DNA from: Cristatella mucedo
Lineage: Eukaryota > Bryozoa > Phylactolaemata > Cristatellidae
DNA length: 62,000 bases
Assembly (NCBI GenBank): GCA_009760855.2
Contig: WPIO01000212.1
Span: 62,501 to 124,500 of the forward strand
Direction: 5' to 3'
In this document: positions 14,047 through 39,389 of the stretch, one piece after another
Numbering within the stretch: the first letter of the stretch is position 1
How the letters are laid out: each line of letters begins with the position of its first letter
The notes under the pieces: model-generated
What the model was told of the DNA's origin: nothing
Database searches by the model: none
What the model saw: only the letters and a program-made list of their open reading frames with translations
Program-made: the position numbers and the translations under genes

Positions 14047-14865
14047 AGAGTTCCTTCCTCCCATCACCACGTCGCCGATGCAGCCCGTGGATCGAGGCGT
14101 TGTTCGCGCGTTCAAGGCCCTCTACACGCGAAACACCCGGCAGCGCCTCGTCGAAGGCATGGACCTCGAGGAGAACTGTTTGCTGAAGGAGTACTGGCGG
14201 CAGTATACATACCATCGCGACCTGTCTGATGAACATCCAGGCAGCGTTGAATGACATGAAGACGGAGACCGTGAAGGCCAGCTGGAAGAAGTTGTGGCCC
14301 GATAGTGTCCACGACTACAGAGGATTCGCGCCAGAAGATATAAGCAACTCGGCAAAGGATAAGGCAGCTAGGCTAGCCCGGATGCTGGGAGGAGAAGATT
14401 TCGCGGACACGACCCGCGACGATGTGGATGATGACGCTGCCGAAGACGCATTCGGCTCCCGAACTGGCGAGGATCAGGTGGAGAGATGGCTAAATCTGCG
14501 AGTGAGAAGTACCGAGGAAGAGCAGCCAGATGGGGGTCAGGAGGTCAGGAGGTCAGGGGGTCAGGAGGTCAGGAGGTCAGGAGCAAGTTAGCCGTACACT
14601 GGGGCGTCTCTCGCAAGTTGTGAAAACTATTAAGGAAGTACAGGACTTGATTGGCGAGTGGGACCCACAAATGATGCGTGCATCGCGGTTTCGGAATGCA
14701 CTCGAGGTTGCGATGGAACCCTAGAAAAGCCTCCTCGCGCATGTGAAAAGACAGCGCCAGCAGCGGCTGCTGCCCGTCACGACGCTCTTCAGCCGCGCAC
14801 CCGGACACAGCCGCTGCCCGCGCCTACAACTACTGCAGCGGAAGAAGACGACGGCGCACCAGTTT
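14047..14865 (+). pseudogene. Tigger/pogo-type transposase, C-terminal fossil
   Basis: The translated remnant begins at Phe-Leu-Pro-Pro-x-Thr-Thr-Ser and continues QPVDRGVVRAFKALYTRNT, the segment of Tigger transposases holding the third catalytic Asp of the DDE/DDD domain. A frameshift near 14210 moves the reading into the next frame, which continues MNIQAALNDMKTETVKASW and WPDSVHDYRGF (about 14229-14335). An acidic region follows (14400-14520), then a 9-bp minisatellite, then the family C-terminus IGEWDPQMMRASRF (about 14650). A TAG at 14722-14724 falls where Pro-Tyr-Lys is expected; the frame continues in sense beyond it. The N-terminal DNA-binding region and first two catalytic acids are absent. 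Not functional. Confidence 0.85.
14534..14582. repeat. 9-bp GGAGGTCAG minisatellite
   Basis: Five to six copies of GGAGGTCAG, one changed to GGGGGTCAG, inserted within the Tigger transposase remnant. The 9-bp unit keeps the reading frame, giving an Arg-Arg-Ser / Gly-Gly-Gln reading. Confidence 0.9.
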
Positions 14866-15239
14866 AAGATAGTGCACCACTTGAAGACTCTCCTACTGAA
14901 GTCGGGCCTTCAGAGGAGCAGTGACCTCGCTCTTCTTTTCTGGGCTGCACGTCTCTTCGTCTTAATCGCTTCATCACCAAACGCACTATTTTCGTAGCTT
15001 GGTGTTTGTGCGTAAGAACTGTGTGTGCGTGTGTGTAATGAAACGTAAAAATAATATGATATTTGCAACGTCTAATATGTCTTATTTTCTCTTATTGTGT
15101 CTAATATTATATGCTGGGTTATATGAGTGCAATGGTGACTAAAGGGCGTTAGTTCACGTCTAGAGGCTCTAATAACGTTGAAAAACGTATTAAGGTTGTT
15201 ATCAGGTTCTCTAGGCTCTAACTACGAAAATATTCAATT

Positions 15240-15324
15240 TTTAAAGAAGAGCCCTACTTCGCGGAAATGCACATATCGCGGTAGAGTCTGGAACGGATTA
15301 ACCGCGATAAACGAGGGTCCACTG
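15240..15324 (+). mobile_element. Tigger-like 3' terminal inverted repeat
   Basis: Read inward on the reverse strand, the end is CAGTGGACCCTCGTTTATCG followed by CGGTTAATCCGTTCCAGAC. This is typical of Tigger-type elements (CAGTGGACC start and a TTCCAGA motif). It lies downstream of the transposase fossil in the right orientation, so 14047-15324 is the 3' half of one element. I could not find the matching 5' end. Confidence 0.7.
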
Positions 15325-15529
15325 CATAGGCGTAGCCGGAAGCTCGCATGCGGGCAACGAAAGCCGGCGAGATGATTGGCGAGTTTTCGCGGCCAGCGAG
15401 CGACGGATGGTTGGCGAGCCTGCAGGGTCACAGGTCAGCAAGGTCAGTGGAGGTCGCTGGAGGGCTGAGCCGTCTCGCGGTTAACGTTCGATAAATAGAG
15501 ATGCGGTTGCCGCTCGCGACTCGCCAAGC
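15325..15529. other. no gene recognised
   Basis: Sequence between the Tigger end and RepC. AGGTCA-like words recur (about 15423-15452) but no defined site is supported. Confidence 0.35.
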
Positions 15530-15640
15530 GTAAATAAATACTGATTTAATAGCTGATTTAGCAGCCTCTTTTTGTATAGCGACAGGAGAGCCTTAAAGGT
15601 CATCACCGCCGCTTGCAGTGGGCGATACAGGATCGCCCAC
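15530..15640 (-). repeat. RepC short interspersed repeat, best copy
   Basis: On the reverse strand: GGTGGGCGATCCTGTATCGC with an internal 9-bp hairpin (GTGGGCGAT / ATCGCCCAC), then ACTGCAAGCGGCGGTGATG, AAGGCTCTCCTGTCGCTAT and AGAGGCTGCTAAATCAGC. The copy at 26365-26465 matches along its length. Non-coding and of unknown class; it could be a MITE or a short SINE. Confidence 0.65.
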
Positions 15641-15658
15641 CGCAGGATAGGAACTCTG

Positions 15659-15772
15659 GACCTCGGAGCCGAGGTCGTGAAAAGCGGCCGCCTTACTCGG
15701 TGTGCCGTCGCGGCTCGCCGTACTATCGATTGACCCACGACCTCGGGATCGAGGTCGTGAAGAGCAACCGCC
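15659..15772. repeat. two copies of a palindromic GACCTCGG motif
   Basis: GACCTCGGAGCCGAGGTCGTG (about 15659) and GACCTCGGGATCGAGGTCGTG (about 15739) each contain a short palindrome and are followed by GAARAGC. Spacing is about 80 bp. Function unknown. Confidence 0.6.
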
Positions 15773-16707
15773 CCAGTTTCGCAGAGAAATTCGGTTAATG
15801 AAGCAAACCAGCCCCCCGACAGCTTTTTTCCAAGGGCTTCGAGGATTGTTTCCCACGGAAGGCGTCCCGAGAAGCGATTTACCGACGTCGAATGCGCGCG
15901 CGTGCAAGCATTACATGACAAAAGTACATACATTTACATAAAATAAAAAAATTTACATAGCAACCTTGCCTCCATCGAGCGGTGCAGGCGATTCCGGATG
16001 TCGGACGCGCTTTCAAGCTGCCGCACGACCGCCCGTGCGCCCCGCGGAGGGAGCGTCTGCACGAGCTCAGCTCCGCACTCCACACCCCCTCCCGTCCCCC
16101 GCCGCGCCGGCTCGGGCGGTAGCGTGGCCGCAAAAGCCCGGCGACACCCAGGGCAGCGGCGGCGAGGCAGGTCCGGTTGCTGCAATCGGTCGAGGGATCC
16201 GAGCGTACGTATCGCTATAGCGAGCGAGGACGGCTAGTGTGTCGCTGGCGTCAGTTTTACATCGATCGAGTCGTTGGGCCTTGAACGCAGCCTATAAACC
16301 GTTTATAGGCTCATAAAGCGTCGTAATAGGCTATTAACTTTAATGCGCTGTTCGAAGGGTGGCCGCGCCATTCCAGTGGCCAGCTCGAGCTCGCCCGATC
16401 CCAGCATAGCAAAAGCAAAGGTCAACTGATTGATGTGGCCTTATCAATTCGGCTGCAGAAGAGAATCGTTGGGGGGCGGGGCGGGGGCGGTGGGGCCATC
16501 GCCCCGCCCCGCTTGCAGTGGACGATGAAGAATTGTCTGCTTCTGTGACTCAAATCCGCGATCCGAGTCGCGAGGTGCGAGCAAGCTGCCCCTCGGCTAA
16601 GACGCGGCGCAGCAGCAGCAGCAACTTTCGCCCTCCTTCGATCGTCGCCGCCCACCTCATGCGATCCCCCTCCGCCGTCGCACGACGCGACGTCTCGCTG
16701 CTCGAGC
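15773..16707. other. no gene recognised
   Basis: GC-rich from about 15.96 kb, with a C/G-homopolymer-rich patch near 16470-16510. No exon or element is supported. Confidence 0.4.
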
Positions 16708-16806
16708 TTCCGGCGCTTCCGGCGCTTCCGGCGCTTCCGGCGCTTCCGGCGCTTCCGGCGCTTCCGGCGCTTCCGGCGCTTCCGGCGCTTCCGGCGCTTC
16801 CGGCGC
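16708..16806. repeat. 9-bp GCTTCCGGC minisatellite, 11 copies
   Basis: A perfect array of the 9-mer CTTCCGGCG gives Leu-Pro-Ala on one strand and Glu-Ala-Pro or basic triplets on the other. The flanking frames have no protein-like features, so I treat it as a minisatellite and not as coding repeats. Confidence 0.95.
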
Positions 16807-16929
16807 TGAGTTGGCCAATTGGAGAGAGCCGGCAGAGCGAGCCGGCAGAAGCTCAGGCTCACCTGCCTTCGGTATGCGACAGACGTGCCTCAAGTAGAAT
16901 GTGCCCGCGTTTCTTCGCTCTGGCAGCTT

Positions 16930-17085
16930 GCCGAGCTGGTTCGGCCCAGTGGTTAAGGTGCTCTCGCCCCGTCCTTGGTCTGGCTGAGGTCTTCGGCTCG
17001 AGCCCCGAGGCGTACGTATGAAGCGCCTGAATGGAGATTGAGTTCTGTCAGGGCGCTATGCGAATGAATTATATTATTATTATAT
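16930..17085 (+). mobile_element. tRNA-derived SINE
   Basis: Starts GCCGAGCTGGTTCGGCCCAG, then GTGGTTAAGGTGCTC, then the box-B-like GGCTCGAGCCCCGAGGC, then GAAGCGCCTGAATGGAGATT, and ends in ATTATTATTAT. Same family as 40118-40258. Confidence 0.88.
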
Positions 17086-17437
17086 ATATTTACTCTATCA
17101 ACCCCTACATTAAGCTAGACTTTTTAGTGAGCCAGGCAGTCAGTGTCAGTGGGGGCCGGCTCACCCAGGCAGCTACGTCAGCAGACGCTCAGGCCGACCT
17201 CCCAGCAAACAGTGTGAGTTTTCCGTGATTTTTCACGGGTGCAAGCTAGTCGCACGATGCATACAGGGTGGTGACGAGAACTCTTGAACGATGACTGTCA
17301 ATTTCGGATTTCGACGGAGCAGAAATGCAGCCCTGTTCGCCATTCAATCTAAAAAAATCTGAATAAAATGTGGAGAAGACGTTGAAACATCTTGAATTTA
17401 GACTCTTGCGTTGCTGTCTGAGGCAGCGCTTGAGAGA
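17086..17437. other. no gene recognised
   Basis: Spacer between the SINE and a GA tract; no exon supported. Confidence 0.4.
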
Positions 17438-17503
17438 CACAGGGAGAGAGATAGAGAGAGAGAGAGAGGGAGAGAGAGAGAGGAAGAGAGAGGGAGAGGA
17501 AGG

Positions 17504-17554
<51 letters not shown>

Positions 17555-17741
17555 GAAGAGAGAGGGAGGGAGAGAGAGAGAGGTGCTGGTAAGCTTGATA
17601 GATAGGATTTATTCCCAAAAATAACAGTTTAAGCGTGTACTGGTTATTTACAGAAATATATGTGCATATACAGTATCTAGGTAAGTGAATATGCGGAAGG
17701 TATTTACAAAGAGAGACAGAGAGATTGAGAGAGAGACTGAG

Positions 17742-17772
<31 letters not shown>

Positions 17773-17780
17773 CAGAGAGC
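17438..17780. repeat. two impure (GA)n tracts
   Basis: GA-rich tracts at about 17440-17581 and 17709-17779 with AGGG, AAG and ACA interruptions, separated by about 125 bp of mixed sequence. Confidence 0.9.
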
Positions 17781-18269
17781 GGCAACGCGCGAGTCCTGTG
17801 AGGCCGTTTTGATTTCTCAGATCAGGCCAGCCGGCCGGCCACGCTCATTAATGGCAAAGCACGCGTGCAGAACAGTTTAAAAATTAAAATACCGATAATT
17901 TTCTACTTTCAATCTTGAGCGGAGTAACAGTTGCGACAAGTCAGTATTGAAACGCATTGACAGCGTATGCCTGCGAATAGTTTATGCAGAAATATTGGGC
18001 GCAATTGATAGCTGCTGAGAGCGCCAGTATACACGACGGCAGGGCATTAATGTCAGTAGCTCCGGTAGCGGGAGTCGCTGACGACTCACCGTCAAGGTGA
18101 AACTGCGTTACCAGCGTCGAGTTGCAATTATCGGAGTGCAAATATAAGCGTCGGGTAAAGAAAAGATTTTTGGTTAAAAACCTAAACTTGCGAAATTACC
18201 AAAAGTTATCGCAACAGTTTTATTTGAGAAGGGTCGTGCTTGGAAGAAACTTGGCTCTCTTTTTAAGCT
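17781..18269. other. no gene recognised
   Basis: No exon, RNA gene or known repeat identified. Confidence 0.4.
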
Positions 18270-18440
18270 CGAGCAATTGCTGAACGATGCTGACCGTAAT
18301 TTAGAAAAAAGTTTTCGATCTTAGTATTCTCTGATAAACTTGTTAGAGGCACTTTACATATGCTGGTAAGGAAGTGTGTCAAAAATTGGTAACATATAGC
18401 GTGCACAGTATCAGCATGCAAGACATACAAATGGCCAGTT
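18270..18440 (-). mobile_element. LINE-B 3' end fragment, old
   Basis: Reverse-strand match to the LINE-B 3' UTR: AGGCACTTTACATATGCTGG, AAGGAAGTGTGTC and GTGCACAGTATCAGCATGCA. It is more diverged than other copies and lacks a clean tail. Confidence 0.55.
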
Positions 18441-19331
18441 ACGCCGACGAGAAAATGATATAAGGAACTTGAGCGGGGTCGCTTGAAGAATCCCGACTGA
18501 AATGTCTCCGATGTAGCATTCTTGCTCCACAAGCTGCTGAGAGACAATTGTTGTTTCGCGACTCTGGAACGAAAAAAGAAAATAAATCCGGCGGCGATAG
18601 CTCGATCTTCGACCTCCAAATCCGCTATCGATCCTAGCAAAGGCCAAGTCTAGCTTCTACAAAAATATTGCTGAATCACAGATGAGTAATCCAAAAAAAG
18701 CCTATTTCTACCATCAAGCATCTCCTTAACCGCTGCCACTTGACCTGCTTACCTAGTGATCCCTATGGTCTGATCTGGCTGAGCACTTCTCTAGCTTATT
18801 TGTCAGCAAGATAGACAAAATCAGAGTCCATCACTAAGATTGTAGCATCCCTCACGACTCCTGGCCCTCAATTACATAAACACAGGACTTAGTTCCCTCA
18901 ATTCCTTGCACTATCTCAATTACTACATTCAAGGGGGCGACGAATGAAATTATCTTGAAATTAATTTCTCAGTCAAGCAAGACAACTAGTCTTTTACACC
19001 ATATCCCCACGGTCCTACTTATATGATGCTTAGAACTTCTGCTTCCATGCATAGCTAACATAATAAATATGTCCTTAGCCTCATATCACCGGCGCCTTTC
19101 AAAAAGGCTGTGGTTAGGCCACTAACAAAGAAAGCAACGCTAGACCACGAGGACTTGAGCAGCTTCCGTTCAGTCCCCCTTCTCTTGTTCCTATCAAGGA
19201 CGGATGCAAAGACGATGCAAAGATGCAAAGAACGAGTCGTGGCAGACCAGATGAACTCATATTAAAGCTTCAAACCTTGCTTGTAGGTTCCAGTTTGGTT
19301 TTAGAGTTAATCACTCTACCCCAAGTCGGCA

Positions 19332-19826
19332 TTGCTTCGGGTGTATAACTACCTACATAGGAATGCAGACTTAGGTAGAGTCTGTCTGCTTGTTTTGCTC
19401 GATCTTTCGACAGCTTTTGATACTATCGATCACCAAGTCCTTCTTGAGTACCTCTCATCTCTTCTGAGCATGACTGGCACTGCCCGCCAATGGTTCAGGT
19501 CCTATCTCGGTGAGAGACTCCAGAGTGTTGATGTGAATCGACAAAGATCATCAGAGGAACCTTGGAAATATAGGGTACCTCGGGGCTCCGTGCTCGGTCC
19601 CGTTATTTTCACGGTTTATACTTTCCCTCTAACCAGTGTCATTGCCAAGCTCAATCCAGGCTTACACTTCTATGCAGATGACACTCAGTTGTACCTTCGC
19701 TTTGATCTCTCCCAGGCCTCCAGCACGTCAAATTGTCTCAACTCTCTCCTGCATGTATTGATGACATTGGCGCACGGATGGCAGCAAACTTTCTTAAATT
19801 TAATGACGGCGAAACAATCCGACTAG
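19332..19826 (+). pseudogene. LINE-B reverse transcriptase core
   Basis: A 164-codon open stretch covering RT blocks: a Leu-Leu-Asp-Leu-Ser-x-Ala-Phe-Asp-Thr block with the first catalytic Asp, a Pro-Arg-Gly-Ser-Val-Leu-Gly-Pro block, and Tyr-Ala-Asp-Asp with the other two. Reverse transcriptases of this kind copy element RNA at the nicked chromosomal target. Upstream and downstream the frame is broken, so this is a fossil. Confidence 0.85.
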
Positions 19827-19848
19827 TTATGGACAAACCAAGTGGGAT

Positions 19849-19980
19849 TCAGAAATTGGAGAAGTTCAGAAATTGGAGAAGTTCAATCAGAAATTGGAAA
19901 AGTTACCGAAAAAGTTATCGAAAAAAGTATCAAAAAGAAAATTTATCGAAAAAAGATATCGAAAAAAGTTATCGAAATCG
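19849..19980. repeat. GAAATTGGA / AAAGTTATCGA short tandem
   Basis: Repeats of TCAGAAATTGGAGAAG and then of CGAAAAAAGTTATCGAAAA-type units lie inside the LINE-B copy, where other copies read Lys-Leu-Glu-Lys-Leu. It is a local expansion within the element. Confidence 0.75.
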
Positions 19981-20811
19981 GCTCTGCCGGCTGATCTGCA
20001 CGAAATCTAGGTGTCACTGTTCCAAAGTGACCTTTCATTAGACGACCACATTAGACGACCACATTTCATTAGACGACCACATTAGCTTCCCATTCAAGTC
20101 TGCCTTCTTTTGGCTACACGACATTGCTAAACTTAGAGCTTGCTTAGACAGGGATACTATATCAAAACTGGTCTATGCATTTGTGACATCCCGTCTTCTG
20201 TAGCTCACTGCGTGCTGGTCTACCGACCCGTGCACTCAGATGTTTACAGCTGGTGCAAAACTCTACAGCCAATCTTGTCTGACGTGAGCATCGCAGTTGC
20301 CACATCACGCCACTCCTAGCTGACCTGCACTGGCTCCCATTGAAGCAGCGCATCGACTTCAAGGTTTTGTCACCCGCTTTTAGATTCCTTCATTTTTTGG
20401 CTCCAGCCTACCTATCAGATTTACTCCCCCACCAGGCTAAGCATCGTACCACCTGCTTTTCGGAACCTAATCGTTTATCTATTTATCGTGCAAACTTCAA
20501 ATCATTTCGAGACCTTTGTCTTTAGTTCCTATGCTCCCAAAGCCTGGAACTCACTATCGACGCAACGTCCCTGACACGACGACATTTAAAAAAGAAGCTC
20601 TAAACGCATCTGTTTATTATATCATTTGGCGGATCTTTGTGATTCGTCTTTCGTGTGCATGTACCTGCTTACACTGTGCCAGCTGCTTGCGGATGTTAGC
20701 ACCAATCACTTGGTAATGCTATCTAACCAGTATCTGTGAAGTGCCTAAAAAGAGATTCAGTTCTCTGAGGGCGCTAAGCAAATGTATTATAGTTAACATT
20801 ATCATTCTTAT

Positions 20812-20901
20812 TTCTAGTTTTTTGAAGTATTGGTCGAACGACGGCTGATTTGAAAGACCTAGCAACTTTGTCAAATGCAGAATTATTAACCCTATAACCT
20901 A
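20812..20901 (-). mobile_element. short LINE reverse-transcriptase fragment
   Basis: On the minus strand it reads SAFDKVARSFKSAVVRPILQ, matching the start of the RT domain (the Phe-Lys-x-Ala-Val-Val-Arg-Pro motif of LINE-A and LINE-B). Only about 90 bases are recognisable. Confidence 0.6.
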
Positions 20902-21463
20902 TGCCTGGGCTAGGTTTGTGCGCTAGTGAAGAGGAAAGTGGCGACAGTGAAGTCTTCAGGCGACGATCTCTTTTAGCTGGGCTTATTTACAGTAGCTACT
21001 TAATCTGCTGAAACCTTGGAAATTTTCTCAATGAAAGTCACAGATTGTGACTAATCGACGCCTAAGATGGTGACTAATCAACGCTTGTCATAGTAGGACG
21101 TGGCTTTAAGTAGTATGTGCATTTTTGTCCAAGAAGGCCGATCGGTCATTCAATTAATGTGCGGGGAGTGAGATCACTTAGCTTTGCAATACGGGAAATA
21201 CGGGAATAATTGACCATCTTAACTACTGCCTTGAGCGTGTTTCTTGTCGAATGACCTAGAAGGAGAAGATTGGCGGTATAATATCGGTAGATGTCTTTCA
21301 TGCAGCCAGTATGAAAATCTGGAGCTCTTCGGCCGCCTCCGCCGCCTTGGAAAAAGCATGACTTCAAGCAATATTTCACCAGCCTTCGGAAGGAGGGCGC
21401 ATTGCAGCGGACCTTTTTTTGTCAAATTTCAGTTCGGTAAGCCAGCGGCATCCCATCGCCCAG
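20902..21463. other. no gene recognised
   Basis: No supported exon. A minus-strand frame at 21146-21379 is open for 77 codons but has no recognisable domain. Confidence 0.35.
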
Positions 21464-21826
21464 GCGGCAGGAAGGCGTAAGGAAGGCGGCAGGAAGGCAG
21501 AAGGAAGGCGGCAGGAAGACGGAAGGAAGGCAGAAGAAAGGCGGCAGGAAGGCAGAAAGAAGGCGGCAGGAAGGCAGAAGGAAGGCGGCAGGAAGGCAGA
21601 AGGAAGGCAGAAGGAAGGCGGCAGGAAGACGGAAGAAAGGAGGCAGGAAGACGGAAGGAAGGCGGCAGGAAGACGGAAGGAAGGCGGCAGGAAGACGGAA
21701 GGAAGGCGACAGGAAGACAGAAGGAAGGCGGCAGGAAGACGGAAGGAAAGCGGAAAGAAGGCGGACAGAAGGAAGGCGGCAGGAAGACGGAAGGAAGGAG
21801 GAAGGAAGGAGGCAGGAAGATGAGCT
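21464..21826. repeat. GGAAGGCGGCA minisatellite, about 360 bp
   Basis: About 33 units of an 11-bp purine-rich motif that alternates AGGAAGGCGGC, AGGAAGACGGA and AGGAAGGCAGA, with higher-order pairing of units. The long Arg/Lys/Gly frame across it is a repeat product. Confidence 0.93.
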
Positions 21827-22559
21827 TCGGCGGGACCTTCGGTAAGTCGGTTTGGCAGTCGCGCGAGGGTGGGTGGATTGACTAGCTTTAGATCCGTTTA
21901 CAAAATTGACTCGTCACAAACGGGCACGCAGTGTGTGATTTCGCGATCGCTTCAAGGACGTTGCATCGAGCGACGAGGGCGGCGCTCAGGTCGTCTTGGA
22001 TCAGCAGCGGGGAAGCGGCGTCTGAACGCAGCGTAATTGCAGCAGCGATTGCCCGGGTCGCAGCCCTATCTTTATACAGCGAAAGCGAGGCTGCTAGCTA
22101 CCCTATATATATGTGCTCGCTCTTCACGGCCCGGAAGTCTTGGATTCGGACCCTGCAGCGATGGATTATTCTGTAGTGACCACTGTGCTGCGGCGGCGAT
22201 AGCCGTAAAGTATCTTCTGACGCTCTATGAATGGAGCTGTCAACTCAGCTTACCGCTTTGTTCGTATGTTAAAATGCGAGCCTGACGTAATCGGGATAAA
22301 ATCAGGCTTTTCCGACCATGTTTATTTGTGGTCCGTGCTCTATTAAGTGTTAAGAATGATGCGTGTTATTATCGAGATCGGCATAAGCGGAGCATAAGTT
22401 GCTTTTTATATAAGGACACGTTAATTTAATTTAGCCACGGAAGTGAGCAGCAACGGCCCGGGAGCTTAAAGTAAAGCGGAGCTTCGCTGTGCTGTAGTAC
22501 TTTATGTAGGAACCTGCAGCGTAACTTTAAATCTTTTACCTTTGGTGTTTTTAAATGAT
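21827..22559. other. no gene recognised; upstream of TPI
   Basis: GC-moderate sequence roughly 0.6-1.3 kb upstream of the TPI start codon. A TATA-like CTATATATATG lies at 22103-22113, but I cannot show that it is a promoter. No exon supported. Confidence 0.35.
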
Positions 22560-22640
22560 GAATAAAACAATAGTTCATTTGTATGGCACCCGAAGAGAGC
22601 CTAATCCCTATCCAGGCACTCGCATGTGCTAGAATGTGCT
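22560..22640 (-). mobile_element. SINE 3' fragment
   Basis: Reverse-strand 3' part of the SINE: AATAGTTCATTTGTATGGC, CCGAAGAGAGCCTAATCCC and CAGGCACT. The tRNA-like head is missing or unrecognisable. Confidence 0.6.
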
Positions 22641-23130
22641 CGAATCCGCGACATAGGGGTTGAGGCGAGCATCTTGAAGCGATGCTTCATCAGGGCACAT
22701 CGACAAAACTAGGCTGTTTGGCTGACCGATATCCCACAGATAAGCTCTATGTAGTATGGTGGTGGCGCAACTTTCAAGTCGTGGAAATTGCCACAGTACA
22801 GCGCTGCGAGAGTTTATCCGCAGCGCGGACCGCGTGCAGGCCGGCAAGAAGACACGTGACAAGCAATGGCGGTCGCTTTAAAGGGCGTGATCCAGATCAC
22901 GAAGGCTGCTTACCGACCTGCCAAGAGCAATAAAACTTAAATTGGATATATAAATATTCATTCTTAAAACTATTTAACACATACATAATCAGGATTCATT
23001 ATTTTACTCGGCTGCGTACAGACCATTCATTTAGCACAGATACGACCTTGACGTGACAAGGTCGCAATCGAGTGGCTTCAGCTGGTCAGACTTCAGATAT
23101 AGGTCTGCTTCCTCGTACTACTACTCAAGA
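22641..23130 (+). promoter_or_regulatory. probable TPI upstream / 5' UTR region
   Basis: This interval precedes the TPI start codon and must contain or adjoin its 5' UTR. I see no TATA box at a convincing distance and cannot place the transcription start. The frame is open upstream of ATG 23131 as far as a GTG at 23053, with no upstream in-frame ATG. Assignment rests on position only. Confidence 0.35.
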
Positions 23131-38267
<15,137 letters not shown>

Positions 38268-38268
38268 T

Positions 38269-38382
38269 CAACGGCAGCAAGTCGTTGCCAGACTGCAGCA
38301 GAGTCTGCTGCCCGTACTATGTCGTAGCGTGTCTTGCTTTTTCGGGAATTCGCCCTGCTGTCAAACGTGCGGTGTGCTTGTG
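38269..38382 (+). other. TPI 3' flank, source of a downstream duplicate
   Basis: The sequence immediately after the TPI stop, starting CAACGGCAGCAAGTCGTTGC and ending GTGTGCTTGTG, is almost repeated at 39464-39574 inside a SINE. It is presumably TPI 3' UTR. No AATAAA lies close behind; the exact 3' end of the mRNA is unknown. Confidence 0.8.
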
Positions 38383-39294
38383 TCTTCTGTCTTCTTGTGT
38401 GTGCATGCACGGGCCCGCCCGTGTGTGGATCTCTCGTGGAAAATGTCTCCTGATATGCGTGCTTGCACGTTCATAGCCGCTGGTGCTAAAGCAGGCTTAT
38501 TGTGGGCACATGCGAGCAGTGTATAATACAATGACTAGCGTTTCTAAGAATGCGTCTGCTCTCATTCGGCTGCGTCTGCGCCGGATGCTTCACTTGGCCC
38601 AACCCTTTTCCTGGGCAGTGTGACCGTGCATGGCATTTGAAAAAAGGATACAGTGTTGTTGAGGCATTATGTTTTTCATTAGTGTTCGACATGCTTTGTC
38701 GTTCAATTAAAAGAAACGTCAGCAAATGTATAGTACGGTAGCACACCCTAGACCCTGGTAGTTCATCGGTGGCGTGCGGACCTGTGCCATAACCCGATTA
38801 CCGGTTCGTCTGCTCATCTCTGGCATGCATCCTCGGCATGCCCACTTATGGACGCATGAATGGAACAACTGGCATTTACCTGCTGAAGTCAGGAAGCTAT
38901 TTTTAAGTACTATTGAGAGCAGTAGAACCAGCATTCCCCCTTCAGTTCTTCTGATGGTGACCGTTAGTTTTTCTTGTTGACCACGAAACTTAAGATTGTT
39001 TATATTTCATAGCCTTGTCGTGAGACAATATCTGAAAAGGGACGATTTCTTTTTTTGTTTTTTAGTGTTTTGGTAACCAATCGGGATTATACAGTGCACT
39101 CAGTGGCACGCCAAACTCTCAGAATTGAAGTGAAGCTGTCTGCACCCGTTTCGGCTCCTCGATGCCTGCACTGGATGCTAGAGCAGAGCTGCGATCCAAC
39201 CTTTAGCCGTGCTTTCAGCCTGCCTCTGTCGTCGTCGAGTGTTTGGGGCTTGCCCCCCTGCAGGGAGCACCTGAGTAGCAATCGTATATGTATG

Positions 39295-39298
<4 letters not shown>
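38383..39298. other. no gene recognised
   Basis: Sequence downstream of TPI; nothing recognised. It may include further TPI 3' UTR. Confidence 0.4.

Positions 39299-39381
<83 letters not shown>
39299..39381. repeat. (TA)n microsatellite
   Basis: About 41 TA units directly before a SINE. Confidence 0.97.
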
Positions 39382-39383
<2 letters not shown>

Positions 39384-39389
39384 AATCAT

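Larger units (their letters stand above)
18640..20810 (+). mobile_element. LINE-B copy with most of the reverse transcriptase
   Basis: The longest LINE-B copy in the window, 5'-truncated. It begins in the linker before the reverse transcriptase (a Ser-Asn-Pro-Lys-Lys segment near 18690 and LAEHFSSLFVSKIDKIR near 18780). The catalytic region is readable from 19332: LLVLLDLSTAFDTIDH, QWFRSYLGERLQSVDV, PRGSVLGPVIFTVYT and FYADDTQLYL with the active-site Tyr-Ala-Asp-Asp. After about 19826 it is frameshifted, has an AAAAGTTATCGAAA-type tandem (19850-19980), and continues through C-terminal and 3' UTR sequence to an ATT-type end near 20810. Not functional. Confidence 0.9.

Noticed and set aside
16708-16806. 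CRISPR-like array or coding Leu-Pro-Ala repeats
   Set aside because: Units are contiguous 9-mers without spacers in a eukaryotic genome, and flanking frames have no protein features.
22103-22113. TATA box of TPI
   Set aside because: It is about 1 kb upstream of the start codon and not positioned relative to any demonstrable transcription start or 5' exon.
23053-23130. N-terminal extension of TPI
   Set aside because: The upstream in-frame start is a GTG, not ATG. TPI homology and a good start context support ATG 23131.
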